Origin: an uncultured Candidatus Competibacteraceae bacterium
GTDB lineage: Bacteria > Pseudomonadota > Gammaproteobacteria > Competibacterales > Competibacteraceae
Assembly: GCA_937872125.1 (NCBI GenBank)
Contig: CALMNY010000410.1
Coordinates: 1-13,890, forward strand
Reading direction: 5' to 3'
Length of the DNA stretch: 13,890 bases
Part shown: piece by piece, positions 1 through 10,128 of the stretch
Position numbering within the stretch: position 1 is the stretch's first letter
Layout of the letters: every line of letters starts with the position of its first letter
Program-made: the position numbers and the translations under genes
The notes under the pieces: generated by a model
The model's input: only the letters and a program-made list of their open reading frames with translations
What the model was told of the DNA's origin: nothing
Database searches by the model: none

Positions 1-1961
1 GGCGGGCGCTGGATTATCTGGTCGGCTTCAACCTGTCGCCGCTGCTGTGGAAGAAAATCCGGCCTGGCCTGTCCGCCGGTCGGGTGCAGTCGCCGGCGCT
101 GCGGATGATCGTCGAGCGCGAAGAAGAGATCGAACGGTTCCAGCCGCGCGAGTACTGGACGCTGGAGACCGACAACGCCAAGGCGGGACAACCGTTCAGC
201 GCCCGACTGGCGGAATATGGCGGCGAAAAACTGACGCCATTCAGCGTCGCCAACGGCGAACAGGCGCGGGCCATGGAAGCGACGTTGCGGGCCGCGGCCG
301 ACGCCCAACTCGCTGAATCCGGCCCGGTGGACGAGACCGTGATCGGCCGGTTGCGCATCGCCAAGGTGGAGCGCAAACAGCGCAAGCGCAATCCCGCCGC
401 GCCGTTCACCACCTCCACCCTGCAACAGGAAGCCTCGCGCAAGCTGGGTTTTTCCACGCAGCGCACCATGCGCGTCGCCCAGCAGTTATACGAAGGCATT
501 GACACCGGTCAGGGGGCCGTCGGGCTGATCACCTACATGCGCACCGACTCGGTCAATCTGGCGCAGGATGCCCTCAATGACATTCGCGCCCTGATCGCCC
601 AGCGTTACGGCGCGCATAACCTGCCGGCGGGTCCACGGCTGTTCAAAACCAAGGCCAAGAACGCGCAGGAGGCGCACGAGGCGATTCGCCCGACCGTGAT
701 CACGGTGTTGCCGGAAACGCTGCGCCCCCATCTTAACGCTGATCAATACGCGCTCTATGAGTTGATCTGGAAGCGCACCGTCGCCTGTCAGATGATTCCG
801 GCCACACTCGATACGGTCGCCGTAGACCTGGCCTGCGGTTCCGGCAACAATTTTCGCGCCACCGGCTCGACGGTTGCTGATCCCGGCTTCATGGCGGTGT
901 ACCGGGAAGACGTGGACGACGCCGCCGATGAAGACGAAGGCCGGGTGCTGCCGCCGCTGCGAGAAGGCGAATGGGTGGACCTGCTGGCGCTGCGGGCGGA
1001 GCAACACTTCACCGAACCACCGCCGCGCTATTCCGAGGCCAGCCTGGTCAAGACGCTGGAAGAATACGGCATTGGCCGACCCTCCACCTATGCGACCATC
1101 ATCTCGACTCTGCTGGCCCGCGACTATGCGGTGCTGGACAACCGCCGCTTTAAACCGACTGACATTGGCCGAATCGTCAACCGTTTTCTGACCCAGCATT
1201 TCACCCAGTATGTGGACTACGAATTCACCGCCCGCCTGGAAGATGACCTGGATGCGGTCTCGCGCGGCGAGGCGGACTGGCTGCCGCTGATGCGGGGTTT
1301 CTGGGATCCGTTCAAGCAACGGGTTGAGGAAAAAGCCGAGAAGGTGTCGCGCCAGGAAGTGGTGCAAAGCCGCGAATTGGGGCAGGACCCCAAAACGGGC
1401 AAGCCGGTCTCGGTGCGCATGGGGCGATTCGGGGCGTTCGCGCAGATCGGCGACAAGGATGACGCGGAAAAACCGCGTTTCGCCAGCTTGCGGCCAGAGC
1501 AACGGCTGGCCACGATCACGCTGGACGAGGCGCTGGCCCTGTTTCAATTACCGCGCGATCTGGGCGCGACCGCCGCTGGCGAACCGATTCAAGCCAACAT
1601 TGGCCGCTTTGGGCCGTATGTGCGCTATGGCAAGAGCTACGTCTCGCTGAAAACCGAGGATCCGTACAGCGTCAGCCGCGAACGGGCGCTGGAGTTGATC
1701 GCTGCGCACCAGCAGGCAGCGGCCAACAAGGTCCTCCAGGCGTTTCCCGACTCCGCCGTGCAAATCCTCAACGGCCGGTTCGGTCCTTATATTACCGATG
1801 GTCAGAAGAACGTCCGCCTGCCCAAGGGCCGCGAACCGGCCAGCCTGGCCCTGGCCGAATGCGAAAGTCTGCTACGCGCAGCGCCCGAGAAGAAGAAACC
1901 GGTCGCCCACCGCCGCGCTGCTGCGCCCGTGAAAGCCGCGAAGCGCTCCCGCAGTGGTTAG
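1..1961 (+). CDS. topA: DNA topoisomerase I, 3' part (5' end outside window)
   Basis: Type IA topoisomerase, which relaxes negative supercoils by cutting one strand through a tyrosine phosphodiester. The reading frame is already open at base 3, so the Toprim domain and start lie upstream. Visible are the conserved block ending SAGRVQSPALR (about 75-107) and the active-site motif LITYMRTDSVNL, whose catalytic Tyr codon is at 534-536. Next come EAHEAIRPT (about 670-696) and GIGRPSTYATII (about 1069-1104). The C-terminus carries three glycine-rich topoisomerase C-terminal repeats, recognisable by MGRFGAF, IGRFGPYVRYG and NGRFGPYITDG (near 1420, 1598 and 1771). It ends in a Lys/Arg/Ala-rich tail (about 1885-1958). 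No CxxC zinc ribbons are present, unlike E. coli TopA. The stop TAG is at 1959-1961, and tsaC begins three bases later, so the two are probably co-transcribed. Confidence 0.97.
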   Translation, partial: RALDYLVGFNLSPLLWKKIRPGLSAGRVQSPALRMIVEREEEIERFQPREYWTLETDNAKAGQPFSARLAEYGGEKLTPFSVANGEQARAMEATLRAAADAQLAESGPVDETVIGRLRIAKVERKQRKRNPAAPFTTSTLQQEASRKLGFSTQRTMRVAQQLYEGIDTGQGAVGLITYMRTDSVNLAQDALNDIRALIAQRYGAHNLPAGPRLFKTKAKNAQEAHEAIRPTVITVLPETLRPHLNADQYALYELIWKRTVACQMIPATLDTVAVDLACGSGNNFRATGSTVADPGFMAVYREDVDDAADEDEGRVLPPLREGEWVDLLALRAEQHFTEPPPRYSEASLVKTLEEYGIGRPSTYATIISTLLARDYAVLDNRRFKPTDIGRIVNRFLTQHFTQYVDYEFTARLEDDLDAVSRGEADWLPLMRGFWDPFKQRVEEKAEKVSRQEVVQSRELGQDPKTGKPVSVRMGRFGAFAQIGDKDDAEKPRFASLRPEQRLATITLDEALALFQLPRDLGATAAGEPIQANIGRFGPYVRYGKSYVSLKTEDPYSVSRERALELIAAHQQAAANKVLQAFPDSAVQILNGRFGPYITDGQKNVRLPKGREPASLALAECESLLRAAPEKKKPVAHRRAAAPVKAAKRSRSG

Positions 1962-1964
1962 GGC

Positions 1965-2522
1965 ATGAACCGGTTGCGGCTGCGCGCCGCCGCCCGCGTG
2001 GTGCAAACCGGCGGGCTGATCGCCTACCCCACGGAAGCGGTCTACGGGCTGGGCTGCGATCCGCGCAACGAGGCGGCCGTGCGGCGCTTGCTGGCGCTCA
2101 AGCGTCGGCCGGTTCACAAGGGGCTGATCCTGATCGCCGCTGATTTCGCCCAGCTCGCGCCGTTTCTGCAACCGCTCACGCCAGCCGACCGCGTCCATCT
2201 GGCCGCCACCTGGCCGGGACCTTACACCTGGCTGCTTCCCGCCCGGCCCGACACGCCGCACTGGCTGCGGGGCCGCCACGAAACCCTGGCGGTGCGGGTG
2301 ACCGCCCATCCGCTGGCGGCGGCGCTGTGTCGGGCCTGTGGACATCCGCTGGTGTCCACCAGCGCCAACTTCAGCGGTCGGCCGCCGGCCCGCAGCGCAC
2401 TGGCGGCGCGCCGGCAGTTGGGAACCACGATTGACTACCTGCTGCCTGGCCCAACCGGCGGCGCGGCGCGGCCTACGGAAATCCGCGACCTGCGCAGCGG
2501 GCGACGGGTGCGTGGGGGCTGA
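1965..2522 (+). CDS. tsaC: L-threonylcarbamoyladenylate synthase (TsaC/YrdC type)
   Basis: Makes threonylcarbamoyl-AMP from threonine, bicarbonate and ATP. This is the first step of the universal t6A37 modification of ANN-decoding tRNAs, and the product is passed to the TsaBDE machinery in the cytoplasm. The 185-residue product matches the short TsaC class (E. coli about 190 aa) and lacks the extra C-terminal Sua5 domain. Family signatures are IAYPTEAVYGLGCDP (19-33), the nucleotide-binding KRRPVHKGLILIA (46-58), WPGPYTWLLPA and STSANFSG (131-138), and a C-terminal TEIRDLRSG. The ATG at 1965 lies three bases after the topA stop. The N-terminus lines up well with the E. coli protein, so this start is favoured. 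It converges on proA, with 50 bp between the two stops. Confidence 0.96.
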   Translation: MNRLRLRAAARVVQTGGLIAYPTEAVYGLGCDPRNEAAVRRLLALKRRPVHKGLILIAADFAQLAPFLQPLTPADRVHLAATWPGPYTWLLPARPDTPHWLRGRHETLAVRVTAHPLAAALCRACGHPLVSTSANFSGRPPARSALAARRQLGTTIDYLLPGPTGGAARPTEIRDLRSGRRVRGG

Positions 2523-2572
2523 GGCTCCACTTTAGCCGCCACGGTCATTCATGGCGCAGGCGGCGCTACGCC

Positions 2573-3853
2573 TTATCCCCGAACATGCCCATCGCCCAGC
2601 ACTACGAATTTCTGGGTCGTCAGGCCCTCCACGCCGACCGGACCGCGCGCATGGAGCTTATCGGTGCTGATGCCGATTTCCGCACCCAGGCCGTACTCGC
2701 CGCCGTCAGCGAAGCGGGTGGAAGCGTTGACCATCACCGAACTGGAATCCACCTCGCGCAGAAAGCGCCGCGCCCGGCTGTAGTCCTCGGTGAGGATGGC
2801 GTCCGTGTGGGCGGAACCGTAAACGGCGATATGATCCATGGCCTCGTCCATATCCTTGACCACCCGCACCGCCAGAATCGGCGCCAGATATTCGGCGTAC
2901 CAGTCGTCCTCGGTGGCGACCTTGACGCCCGGCAGCAGGTCGCGGGTGTGCGGGCAACCGCGCAATTCCACCCCGGCGTTCTGGTACATTTTGCCCAGCT
3001 TCGGCAGGACCTGGGCAGCGATGCCTTCGGCGACCAGCAAGGTTTCCATGGTGTTGCAGGTACCGTAACGCTGGGTCTTGGCGTTGTAGGCGACCGTCAC
3101 CGCCTTGTCGAGATCGGCGCGGTCGTCAACGTAGACATGGCAAACCCCGTCCAGATGCTTGATCACCGGCACTCGCGCCTCACGGCTGATTCGCTCGATC
3201 AGGCCCTTGCCGCCGCGCGGCACGATCACGTCCACGTACTCGGCCATGGTAATCAGCGCGCCCACGGCGGCGCGGTCGGCGGTGTCAATCACCTGCACCG
3301 CATCGGCGGGCAGACCGGCGGCGGCCAGGCCCTGCTGGATGCAGGCGGCGATGGCCCGGTTGGAATGCAGCGCCTCGGAGCCGCCGCGCAGGATGGCGGC
3401 ATTGCCAGCCTTCAGGCACAGTGCGGCGGCGTCGGCGGTCACGTTGGGCCGCGACTCGTAGATGATGCCGATCACGCCCAGCGGCACCCGCATCCGTCCG
3501 ACCTGAATCCCCGAAGGCCGATATTTGAGGTCGGTGATTTCGCCCACCGGATCAAACTGGGCGGCGACTTCGCGCAAGCCTTGCGCCATGGCCTTGACGC
3601 CCTTGGGCGTCAGTTCCAGCCGATCCAGCAGCGCCGGCTCCAGGCCGGACGCGCGGCCCGCTTCCATATCCTTGCGGTTTTCTGCCAACAACTGCGCCTC
3701 AGCCGTTTCCAGCGCGGTGGCAATGGCCAGCAGGGCGGCGTCCTTAACCCGCGTTTCAGCGCGACTGACGATCCGCGCCGCCGCACGAGCGCGCTGGCCG
3801 ACGGCGTTCATATACTGATGGATAGCAGTGGCGGTATCGGCGTTCGTGTTCAT
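2573..3853 (-). CDS. proA: Gamma-glutamyl phosphate reductase
   Basis: Second step of proline synthesis: NADPH-dependent reduction of gamma-glutamyl phosphate to glutamate-5-semialdehyde, in the cytoplasm. The protein has 426 residues (E. coli about 417) and the aldehyde dehydrogenase-like fold. Signatures are [47 protein letters not shown] and the catalytic-cysteine segment [13 protein letters not shown] (Cys266). The C-terminus contains [23 protein letters not shown]. The ATG (3851-3853) has a good ribosome-binding site, AGAGGG, six bases upstream. The gene is last in the leuS-lptE-holA-proA block, 46 bp after holA. No proB is in view, so the glutamate kinase must lie elsewhere. Confidence 0.98.
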   Translation of the reverse strand: MNTNADTATAIHQYMNAVGQRARAAARIVSRAETRVKDAALLAIATALETAEAQLLAENRKDMEAGRASGLEPALLDRLELTPKGVKAMAQGLREVAAQFDPVGEITDLKYRPSGIQVGRMRVPLGVIGIIYESRPNVTADAAALCLKAGNAAILRGGSEALHSNRAIAACIQQGLAAAGLPADAVQVIDTADRAAVGALITMAEYVDVIVPRGGKGLIERISREARVPVIKHLDGVCHVYVDDRADLDKAVTVAYNAKTQRYGTCNTMETLLVAEGIAAQVLPKLGKMYQNAGVELRGCPHTRDLLPGVKVATEDDWYAEYLAPILAVRVVKDMDEAMDHIAVYGSAHTDAILTEDYSRARRFLREVDSSSVMVNASTRFADGGEYGLGAEIGISTDKLHARGPVGVEGLTTQKFVVLGDGHVRG

Positions 3854-3859
3854 TCAGCA

Positions 3860-3865
3860 CCCTCT
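3860..3865 (-). promoter_or_regulatory. Ribosome-binding site of proA
   Basis: AGAGGG on the minus strand, six bases before the proA ATG. It supports the 3853 start. Confidence 0.7.
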
Positions 3866-3899
3866 TAGCCGACGCTTCATGTACGCCGGACAGTGATAT

Positions 3900-4925
3900 T
3901 CAGCGTTCTTCAGGCAATAGTTCCACACCGGCCAGCCGCAGACCGTTTGCTCGCAGCGCATCCCAGGGTGAGCCTGGTTCGACGCCCTTGATCATCCGGT
4001 CCGTGCGGGAACAGGCGCCTAACAACTGTCGGCAATTACCCAGCGTCAGCCGTTGCAACGCCTGACGCAACAGCGGTTTGCGTTTTTCCCAGACTTTCTG
4101 TTCATTCAGCGCCGCTTCCAGCGCCTGACCGTGGTCGCGGGCGAACGCCAGCGCCACCAGCCGGCGGACTTCCTGATGCAATGCCCAGTTGATCAGCACC
4201 GGCTCGACGCCTTCGCCGCGCAGACCGTCCAGAATCCGGGCCACCCGTTCCGGCTTGCCCAGCAGAGCGGCGTCCACAAAATCATAGATGCTGTAACGGG
4301 CGCTGTCGCCCACCGCCGCCAACACCGCTTCAACCGTTAATTCCCGGCTCTCCGCCAGCAGCACCAGCTTTTCGATTTCCTGAGCGGCAGCCAACAGATT
4401 CCCCTCGACCCGCTCGCCGAGCAGCGTCACCGCGTCCGGGGCCGGCTGCAACCCCCGGCTCCGCAACCGCCGTTCGATCCAGCCCGCCAGTTGACCCGGT
4501 TCCAGCGGTGCGGTCTGAATCACCACGCCCGCGCTGTCCAGAGCGCCAAACCAGCGACCTTTCTGGGTTTGCCAATCCAGCTTGCCGGCGGTGATCAGCA
4601 ACACGGTGTCATCCGCCGGTCGCGTTGCATAATCGCTGAGCGCCTTGGCACCGGCGTCGCCCGGCTTGGCGTTGCCCATCCGCAATTCCAGCAAGCGGCG
4701 ACTGGCGAACAGCGACTGACTGGCCGCCTGCTGCCGCAGCGTCGCCCAGTCAAAGCCGGTTTCCACGGTCAGGCAGTCCCGCTCGTCGTAACCGCGTTCG
4801 CGGGCGGCGGCGCGAATGGCGTCAGCGGCTTCCTGGGACTGCAACGGTTCGTCGCCGAACACCAGATACAGCGACGCCAGGGTTTTACGCAGGTGCGCAG
4901 CCAGTTGGTCAGGCCGGACTCTCAA
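3900..4925 (-). CDS. holA: DNA polymerase III subunit delta
   Basis: Delta subunit of the clamp loader, which opens the beta sliding clamp during replication. The protein is 341 residues, close to the E. coli length. The N-terminal MRVRPDQLAAHL and LYLVFGDEPLQSQEAADAIR match the start of the HolA family. The middle GNLLAAAQEIEKL and DFVDAALLGKPERVARIL, and the C-terminal NEQKVWEKRKPLLRQAL, are also typical (E. coli has KHRVWQNRR there). The start codon is TTG at 4925. Its bases overlap the lptE stop as TTGA, so translation is probably coupled to lptE. No strong Shine-Dalgarno sequence precedes it. The leuS-lptE-holA order is conserved in gammaproteobacteria. The family lacks catalytic residues to check, so the call rests on overall similarity and context. 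Confidence 0.95.
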   Translation of the reverse strand: MRVRPDQLAAHLRKTLASLYLVFGDEPLQSQEAADAIRAAARERGYDERDCLTVETGFDWATLRQQAASQSLFASRRLLELRMGNAKPGDAGAKALSDYATRPADDTVLLITAGKLDWQTQKGRWFGALDSAGVVIQTAPLEPGQLAGWIERRLRSRGLQPAPDAVTLLGERVEGNLLAAAQEIEKLVLLAESRELTVEAVLAAVGDSARYSIYDFVDAALLGKPERVARILDGLRGEGVEPVLINWALHQEVRRLVALAFARDHGQALEAALNEQKVWEKRKPLLRQALQRLTLGNCRQLLGACSRTDRMIKGVEPGSPWDALRANGLRLAGVELLPEER

Positions 4926-5440
4926 GACTTGATCGCCTGCAAGCGGCGAATGATCTGCCAGGCCAGATCATCAGCCATGCTGTCCACCAGCGATTCCTGG
5001 GCGGCCTCGAAGCCCAGCACCCGATTCTCATCAAACAGCAAGCTGCGATTGGCGCTCAGGCCCTCGTCCGTGATCAGCGTTTTGCCGTTGGCCAGAGTGA
5101 CCCGGTAGGCCGCGTAATAAACCAGGAAGTACGCCCGTTTGATATCGAAACGATCCGCAGCCACCGTGCGCCGGCCGCTGCCCTCGTTCAGGATGGTGAT
5201 CGTGGCGGTCGCCTGAGCCGGATCGCGGGTTACGGTCACACCGTTGCGCGCCAACAACGACTGGAGCCGGCGACTCAGGACGCCCGGCGGCATACCGACT
5301 CCCTGCTGGCTCTGTACATAAGTCACGTGCAACTCGGGCGGCAACTGAGCCTGGCCGCGCAACTGAAAGCCGCAACCCGTCAACAGCACCGCCAGCAACC
5401 CCATCCCACTCCAACCGACTCCGCGCCTGACCGCTCTCAT
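4922..5440 (-). CDS. lptE: LPS-assembly lipoprotein LptE
   Basis: Outer-membrane lipoprotein that plugs and supports the LptD barrel, which inserts lipopolysaccharide into the outer leaflet. The 172-residue product has a basic n-region (MRAVRR), a hydrophobic stretch and the lipobox LLTGC, with the lipidated Cys at 23. The next residue is Gly, so it should go to the outer membrane and not be retained in the inner one. CGFQLRG directly after the lipobox is the LptE hallmark. The remainder (TATITILNEGSGRRT, AAYRVTLANGKTL) fits the family. The ATG at 5440 has GGGAGG five bases upstream. It overlaps the holA start by four bases and follows leuS by 66 bp, a gap occupied by a tandem repeat. Confidence 0.93.
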   Translation of the reverse strand: MRAVRRGVGWSGMGLLAVLLTGCGFQLRGQAQLPPELHVTYVQSQQGVGMPPGVLSRRLQSLLARNGVTVTRDPAQATATITILNEGSGRRTVAADRFDIKRAYFLVYYAAYRVTLANGKTLITDEGLSANRSLLFDENRVLGFEAAQESLVDSMADDLAWQIIRRLQAIKS

Positions 5441-5445
5441 CCCAG

Positions 5446-5451
5446 CCTCCC
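5446..5451 (-). promoter_or_regulatory. Ribosome-binding site of lptE
   Basis: GGGAGG on the minus strand, five bases upstream of the lptE ATG. It supports the 5440 start. Confidence 0.7.
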
Positions 5452-5455
5452 AACG

Positions 5456-5496
5456 TTCCGCGCTTTCCGCATTCCGTGTTTTCCGTGTCTTCCGTG
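5456..5496. repeat. Short tandem repeat, 9-bp period (TTCCGTG unit) between leuS and lptE
   Basis: On the plus strand TTCCGTG occurs at 5472, 5481 and 5490, exactly nine bases apart. Decayed copies with the TTCCG core lie at 5456 and 5465. On the minus (coding) strand the unit reads CACGGAA. It fills most of the 66-bp gap between the leuS stop and the lptE ribosome-binding site, so it would lie in the lptE leader of a leuS-lptE transcript. I recall similar CACGGAA-type intergenic repeats from other environmental genomes, but could not check this here. Confidence 0.75.
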
Positions 5497-5506
5497 GACC
5501 CTGCCT

Positions 5507-8260
<2,754 letters not shown>

Positions 8261-8358
8261 TCATTTTGGCCCGAACTGTAACCGGGATGAGGGGGGTTCC
8301 CAAGCATCCCTTGGCAGCAGCTCCTGTGATCCTGGCGGTTCTGCCGCCTCAAGCGCGC

Positions 8359-8364
8359 TATACT
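8359..8364 (+). promoter_or_regulatory. Candidate -10 element for the nit-xth pair
   Basis: TATACT is one base from the TATAAT consensus and lies 40 bases before the nit start. No convincing -35 hexamer is present at 16-18 bases upstream, so this is a weak call. Confidence 0.3.
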
Positions 8365-8403
8365 CGGATTATTATCCTTATGATCAGGAACGAGGTTTCC
8401 GAC

Positions 8404-9225
8404 GTGCCGATTATCGCTGCAATTCAGATGGTTTCCGGTCCCAGCATCGCTGAGAATCTGGCCGCCACCGCCGAGCTACTGGCCCAGGCCGCCACGCACG
8501 GTGCAAAACTGGCGGTGCTGCCGGAAAATTTCGCGCTGATGGGTCAGCGGGAAAGCGACAAACTGGCGGTGCGGGAAACCGAAGGCGACGGGCCGATCCA
8601 GGCGTTTTTGGCCGAACAGGCGGCCCGGCATCGCCTGTGGCTGGTCGGCGGCACCATTCCGCTGCGCGTCGCTGGCGATGACGACCGGGTACACGCCGCC
8701 TGCCTGTTGTACGATGATCAGGGTCGGCAGGCGGCGCGCTACAACAAGGTGCATTTATTTGATGTGCAGGTCGTGGGCAGCGCGGAACGCTACGCTGAAT
8801 CTGCCACCATCGCGCCCGGCGACCGCTATGTCGTAGCCGATACTCCGCTGGGCCGGCTCGGTTTGGCCGTGTGCTACGACCTGCGCTTCCCGGAGCAATT
8901 TCGCACGCTGGTGGATCAAGGCATGGAAATTCTGGCCCTGCCAGCCGCGTTCACTGCAACGACCGGCCTGGCGCACTGGGAAACGCTACTGCGCGCCCGC
9001 GCCATCGAGAATCAATGCTATGTCATCGCCTCGGCCCAGGGCGGAAAGCACGCCAACGGTCGGGAAACCTACGGCGACAGCCTGATCATTGATCCCTGGG
9101 GCGTGGTGCTGAACCGGTTGCCGCAAGGACCGGGGGTGGTGCTGGCGGAGTTTGACCGGGAACGGTTAGAGAGCGTGCGGCAACAATTTCCAGCCTTGGA
9201 GCATCGGGCACATTGCGCGGTTTGA
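8404..9225 (+). CDS. Nit-type carbon-nitrogen hydrolase (possible deaminated glutathione amidase)
   Basis: Nitrilase-superfamily amidase, cytoplasmic. The Glu-Lys-Cys triad is complete: Glu41 in [12 protein letters not shown], Lys115 in [10 protein letters not shown] and Cys157 in [12 protein letters not shown]. The C-terminal [18 protein letters not shown] and [11 protein letters not shown] are also typical. The length (273 aa) and the NFALMG...ESDK segment fit the Nit1/Nit2-like branch. Family members repair deaminated glutathione or hydrolyse omega-amides. The exact substrate is inferred from resemblance. The GTG at 8404 is chosen because GAGG lies eight bases upstream and similarity begins right after it ([11 protein letters not shown]). 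An in-frame ATG at 8380 lacks a ribosome-binding site, and the TTG-type extension to 8266 looks non-coding. The gene is divergent from leuS and 56 bp before xth. Confidence 0.93.
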   Translation: MPIIAAIQMVSGPSIAENLAATAELLAQAATHGAKLAVLPENFALMGQRESDKLAVRETEGDGPIQAFLAEQAARHRLWLVGGTIPLRVAGDDDRVHAACLLYDDQGRQAARYNKVHLFDVQVVGSAERYAESATIAPGDRYVVADTPLGRLGLAVCYDLRFPEQFRTLVDQGMEILALPAAFTATTGLAHWETLLRARAIENQCYVIASAQGGKHANGRETYGDSLIIDPWGVVLNRLPQGPGVVLAEFDRERLESVRQQFPALEHRAHCAV

Positions 9226-9281
9226 GCGCGATGACTGCTGATGCCGCGGTGGACGAGGCGCTGACTGTAAGTGAAACCCTG

Positions 9282-10070
9282 GTGAAAATTAAAATTGCGA
9301 CCTGGAATGTGAATTCCCTGAACGTGCGTCTACCGCAGGTATTGGGCTGGCTGCGCGACCAGCAACCGGACATCCTGGCTTTACAGGAAACCAAGCTCAC
9401 CGATTCCGACTTTCCGACGCTGGATATCGCCAACGCCGGTTATCACGCCGTATTCGCCGGACAGAAAACCTACAACGGCGTGGCGATTCTCAGCCGGCTG
9501 CCCGCCGGCGAAATCGTCACCAATCTGCCGGGGCTGGATGACCCGCAGCGGCGAGTATTGGGCGCAACAGTGGGCGCGATACGGGTGCTGAACCTTTATG
9601 TCCCCAACGGCCAGGCGGTCGGTTCTGACAAATACACCTACAAACTGGCCTGGCTGGCAAAGCTGACCGACTGGCTGCGTGACGAACTGGCCCGCTATCC
9701 TCAACTAGTGGCGCTGGGCGATTTCAACATCGCGCCCGAAGACCGCGACGTGCATGATCCCACTGCCTGGGCCGGCCAAGTGCTGTGCAGCGAACCTGAA
9801 CGGGCGGCGTTTCGGCGACTGCTGGATTTGGGACTACAAGACGCTTTCCGGCTATTTCAGCAGGAAGAACAAAGTTTTAGCTGGTGGGACTACCGCGCTG
9901 CCGCGTTCCGGCGCAATATGGGCCTGCGGATTGACCACATTCTCATTAGCCCGGCACTGGCGGCAGTCTGCACCGCCTGTCAGGTGGACAAGGCCCCGCG
10001 CCGGCTGGAACGCCCGTCCGATCACGCGCCAGTGATGGCCGAATTTAATCAGGGCACGGCTACTGAATAA
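9282..10070 (+). CDS. xth: Exodeoxyribonuclease III / AP endonuclease
   Basis: Mg-dependent nuclease of the endonuclease/exonuclease/phosphatase (EEP) fold. It nicks 5' of abasic sites in base-excision repair and has 3'-5' exonuclease activity. The product is 262 residues. Active-site positions are all present: Asn9 in IATWNVNSL, Glu36 in LALQETKL, the YNGVAILSR and LYVPNG segments, Asp147 and Asn149 in [21 protein letters not shown], and Asp247-His248 in PSDHAPV. The GTG at 9282 is preferred because homology starts immediately (VKIKIATWN) and TAAGTGA lies seven bases upstream. An ATG at 9231 would add 17 residues and leave only five bases after nit. The gene is probably co-transcribed with nit. 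Confidence 0.95.
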   Translation: MKIKIATWNVNSLNVRLPQVLGWLRDQQPDILALQETKLTDSDFPTLDIANAGYHAVFAGQKTYNGVAILSRLPAGEIVTNLPGLDDPQRRVLGATVGAIRVLNLYVPNGQAVGSDKYTYKLAWLAKLTDWLRDELARYPQLVALGDFNIAPEDRDVHDPTAWAGQVLCSEPERAAFRRLLDLGLQDAFRLFQQEEQSFSWWDYRAAAFRRNMGLRIDHILISPALAAVCTACQVDKAPRRLERPSDHAPVMAEFNQGTATE

Positions 10071-10128
10071 TCAGTTCCTTGTTATCATAACCGATCGCAC
10101 ATAAGGGCCAGCATCCAGGCTTTTTCAA

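Noticed and set aside
486..1547. 353-codon open frame on the minus strand opposite topA
   Set aside because: It has no ribosome-binding site or domain and lies antisense to conserved topA motifs.
2535..2572. Bidirectional terminator between convergent tsaC and proA (GCCGCC...GGCGGC and GGCG-CTA-CGCC)
   Set aside because: The stems are short or have an 18-base loop, and neither is followed by a T run. Not supportable as a Rho-independent terminator.
2585..3868. 427-codon open frame on the plus strand opposite proA
   Set aside because: It mirrors proA almost end to end, with His/Gly/Arg-rich composition and no family signature. A shadow of codon bias.
8266..8403. N-terminal extension of the Nit hydrolase, or an extra small gene here
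   Set aside because: The 46 residues do not resemble the family, and the stretch contains the -10-like element. The GTG at 8404 has a ribosome-binding site and matches the family N-terminus.
10104..10125. Terminator after xth (GCC...GGC followed by TTTTT)
   Set aside because: Only three GC pairs with an 8-base loop. The T run is real but the stem is too weak to call.
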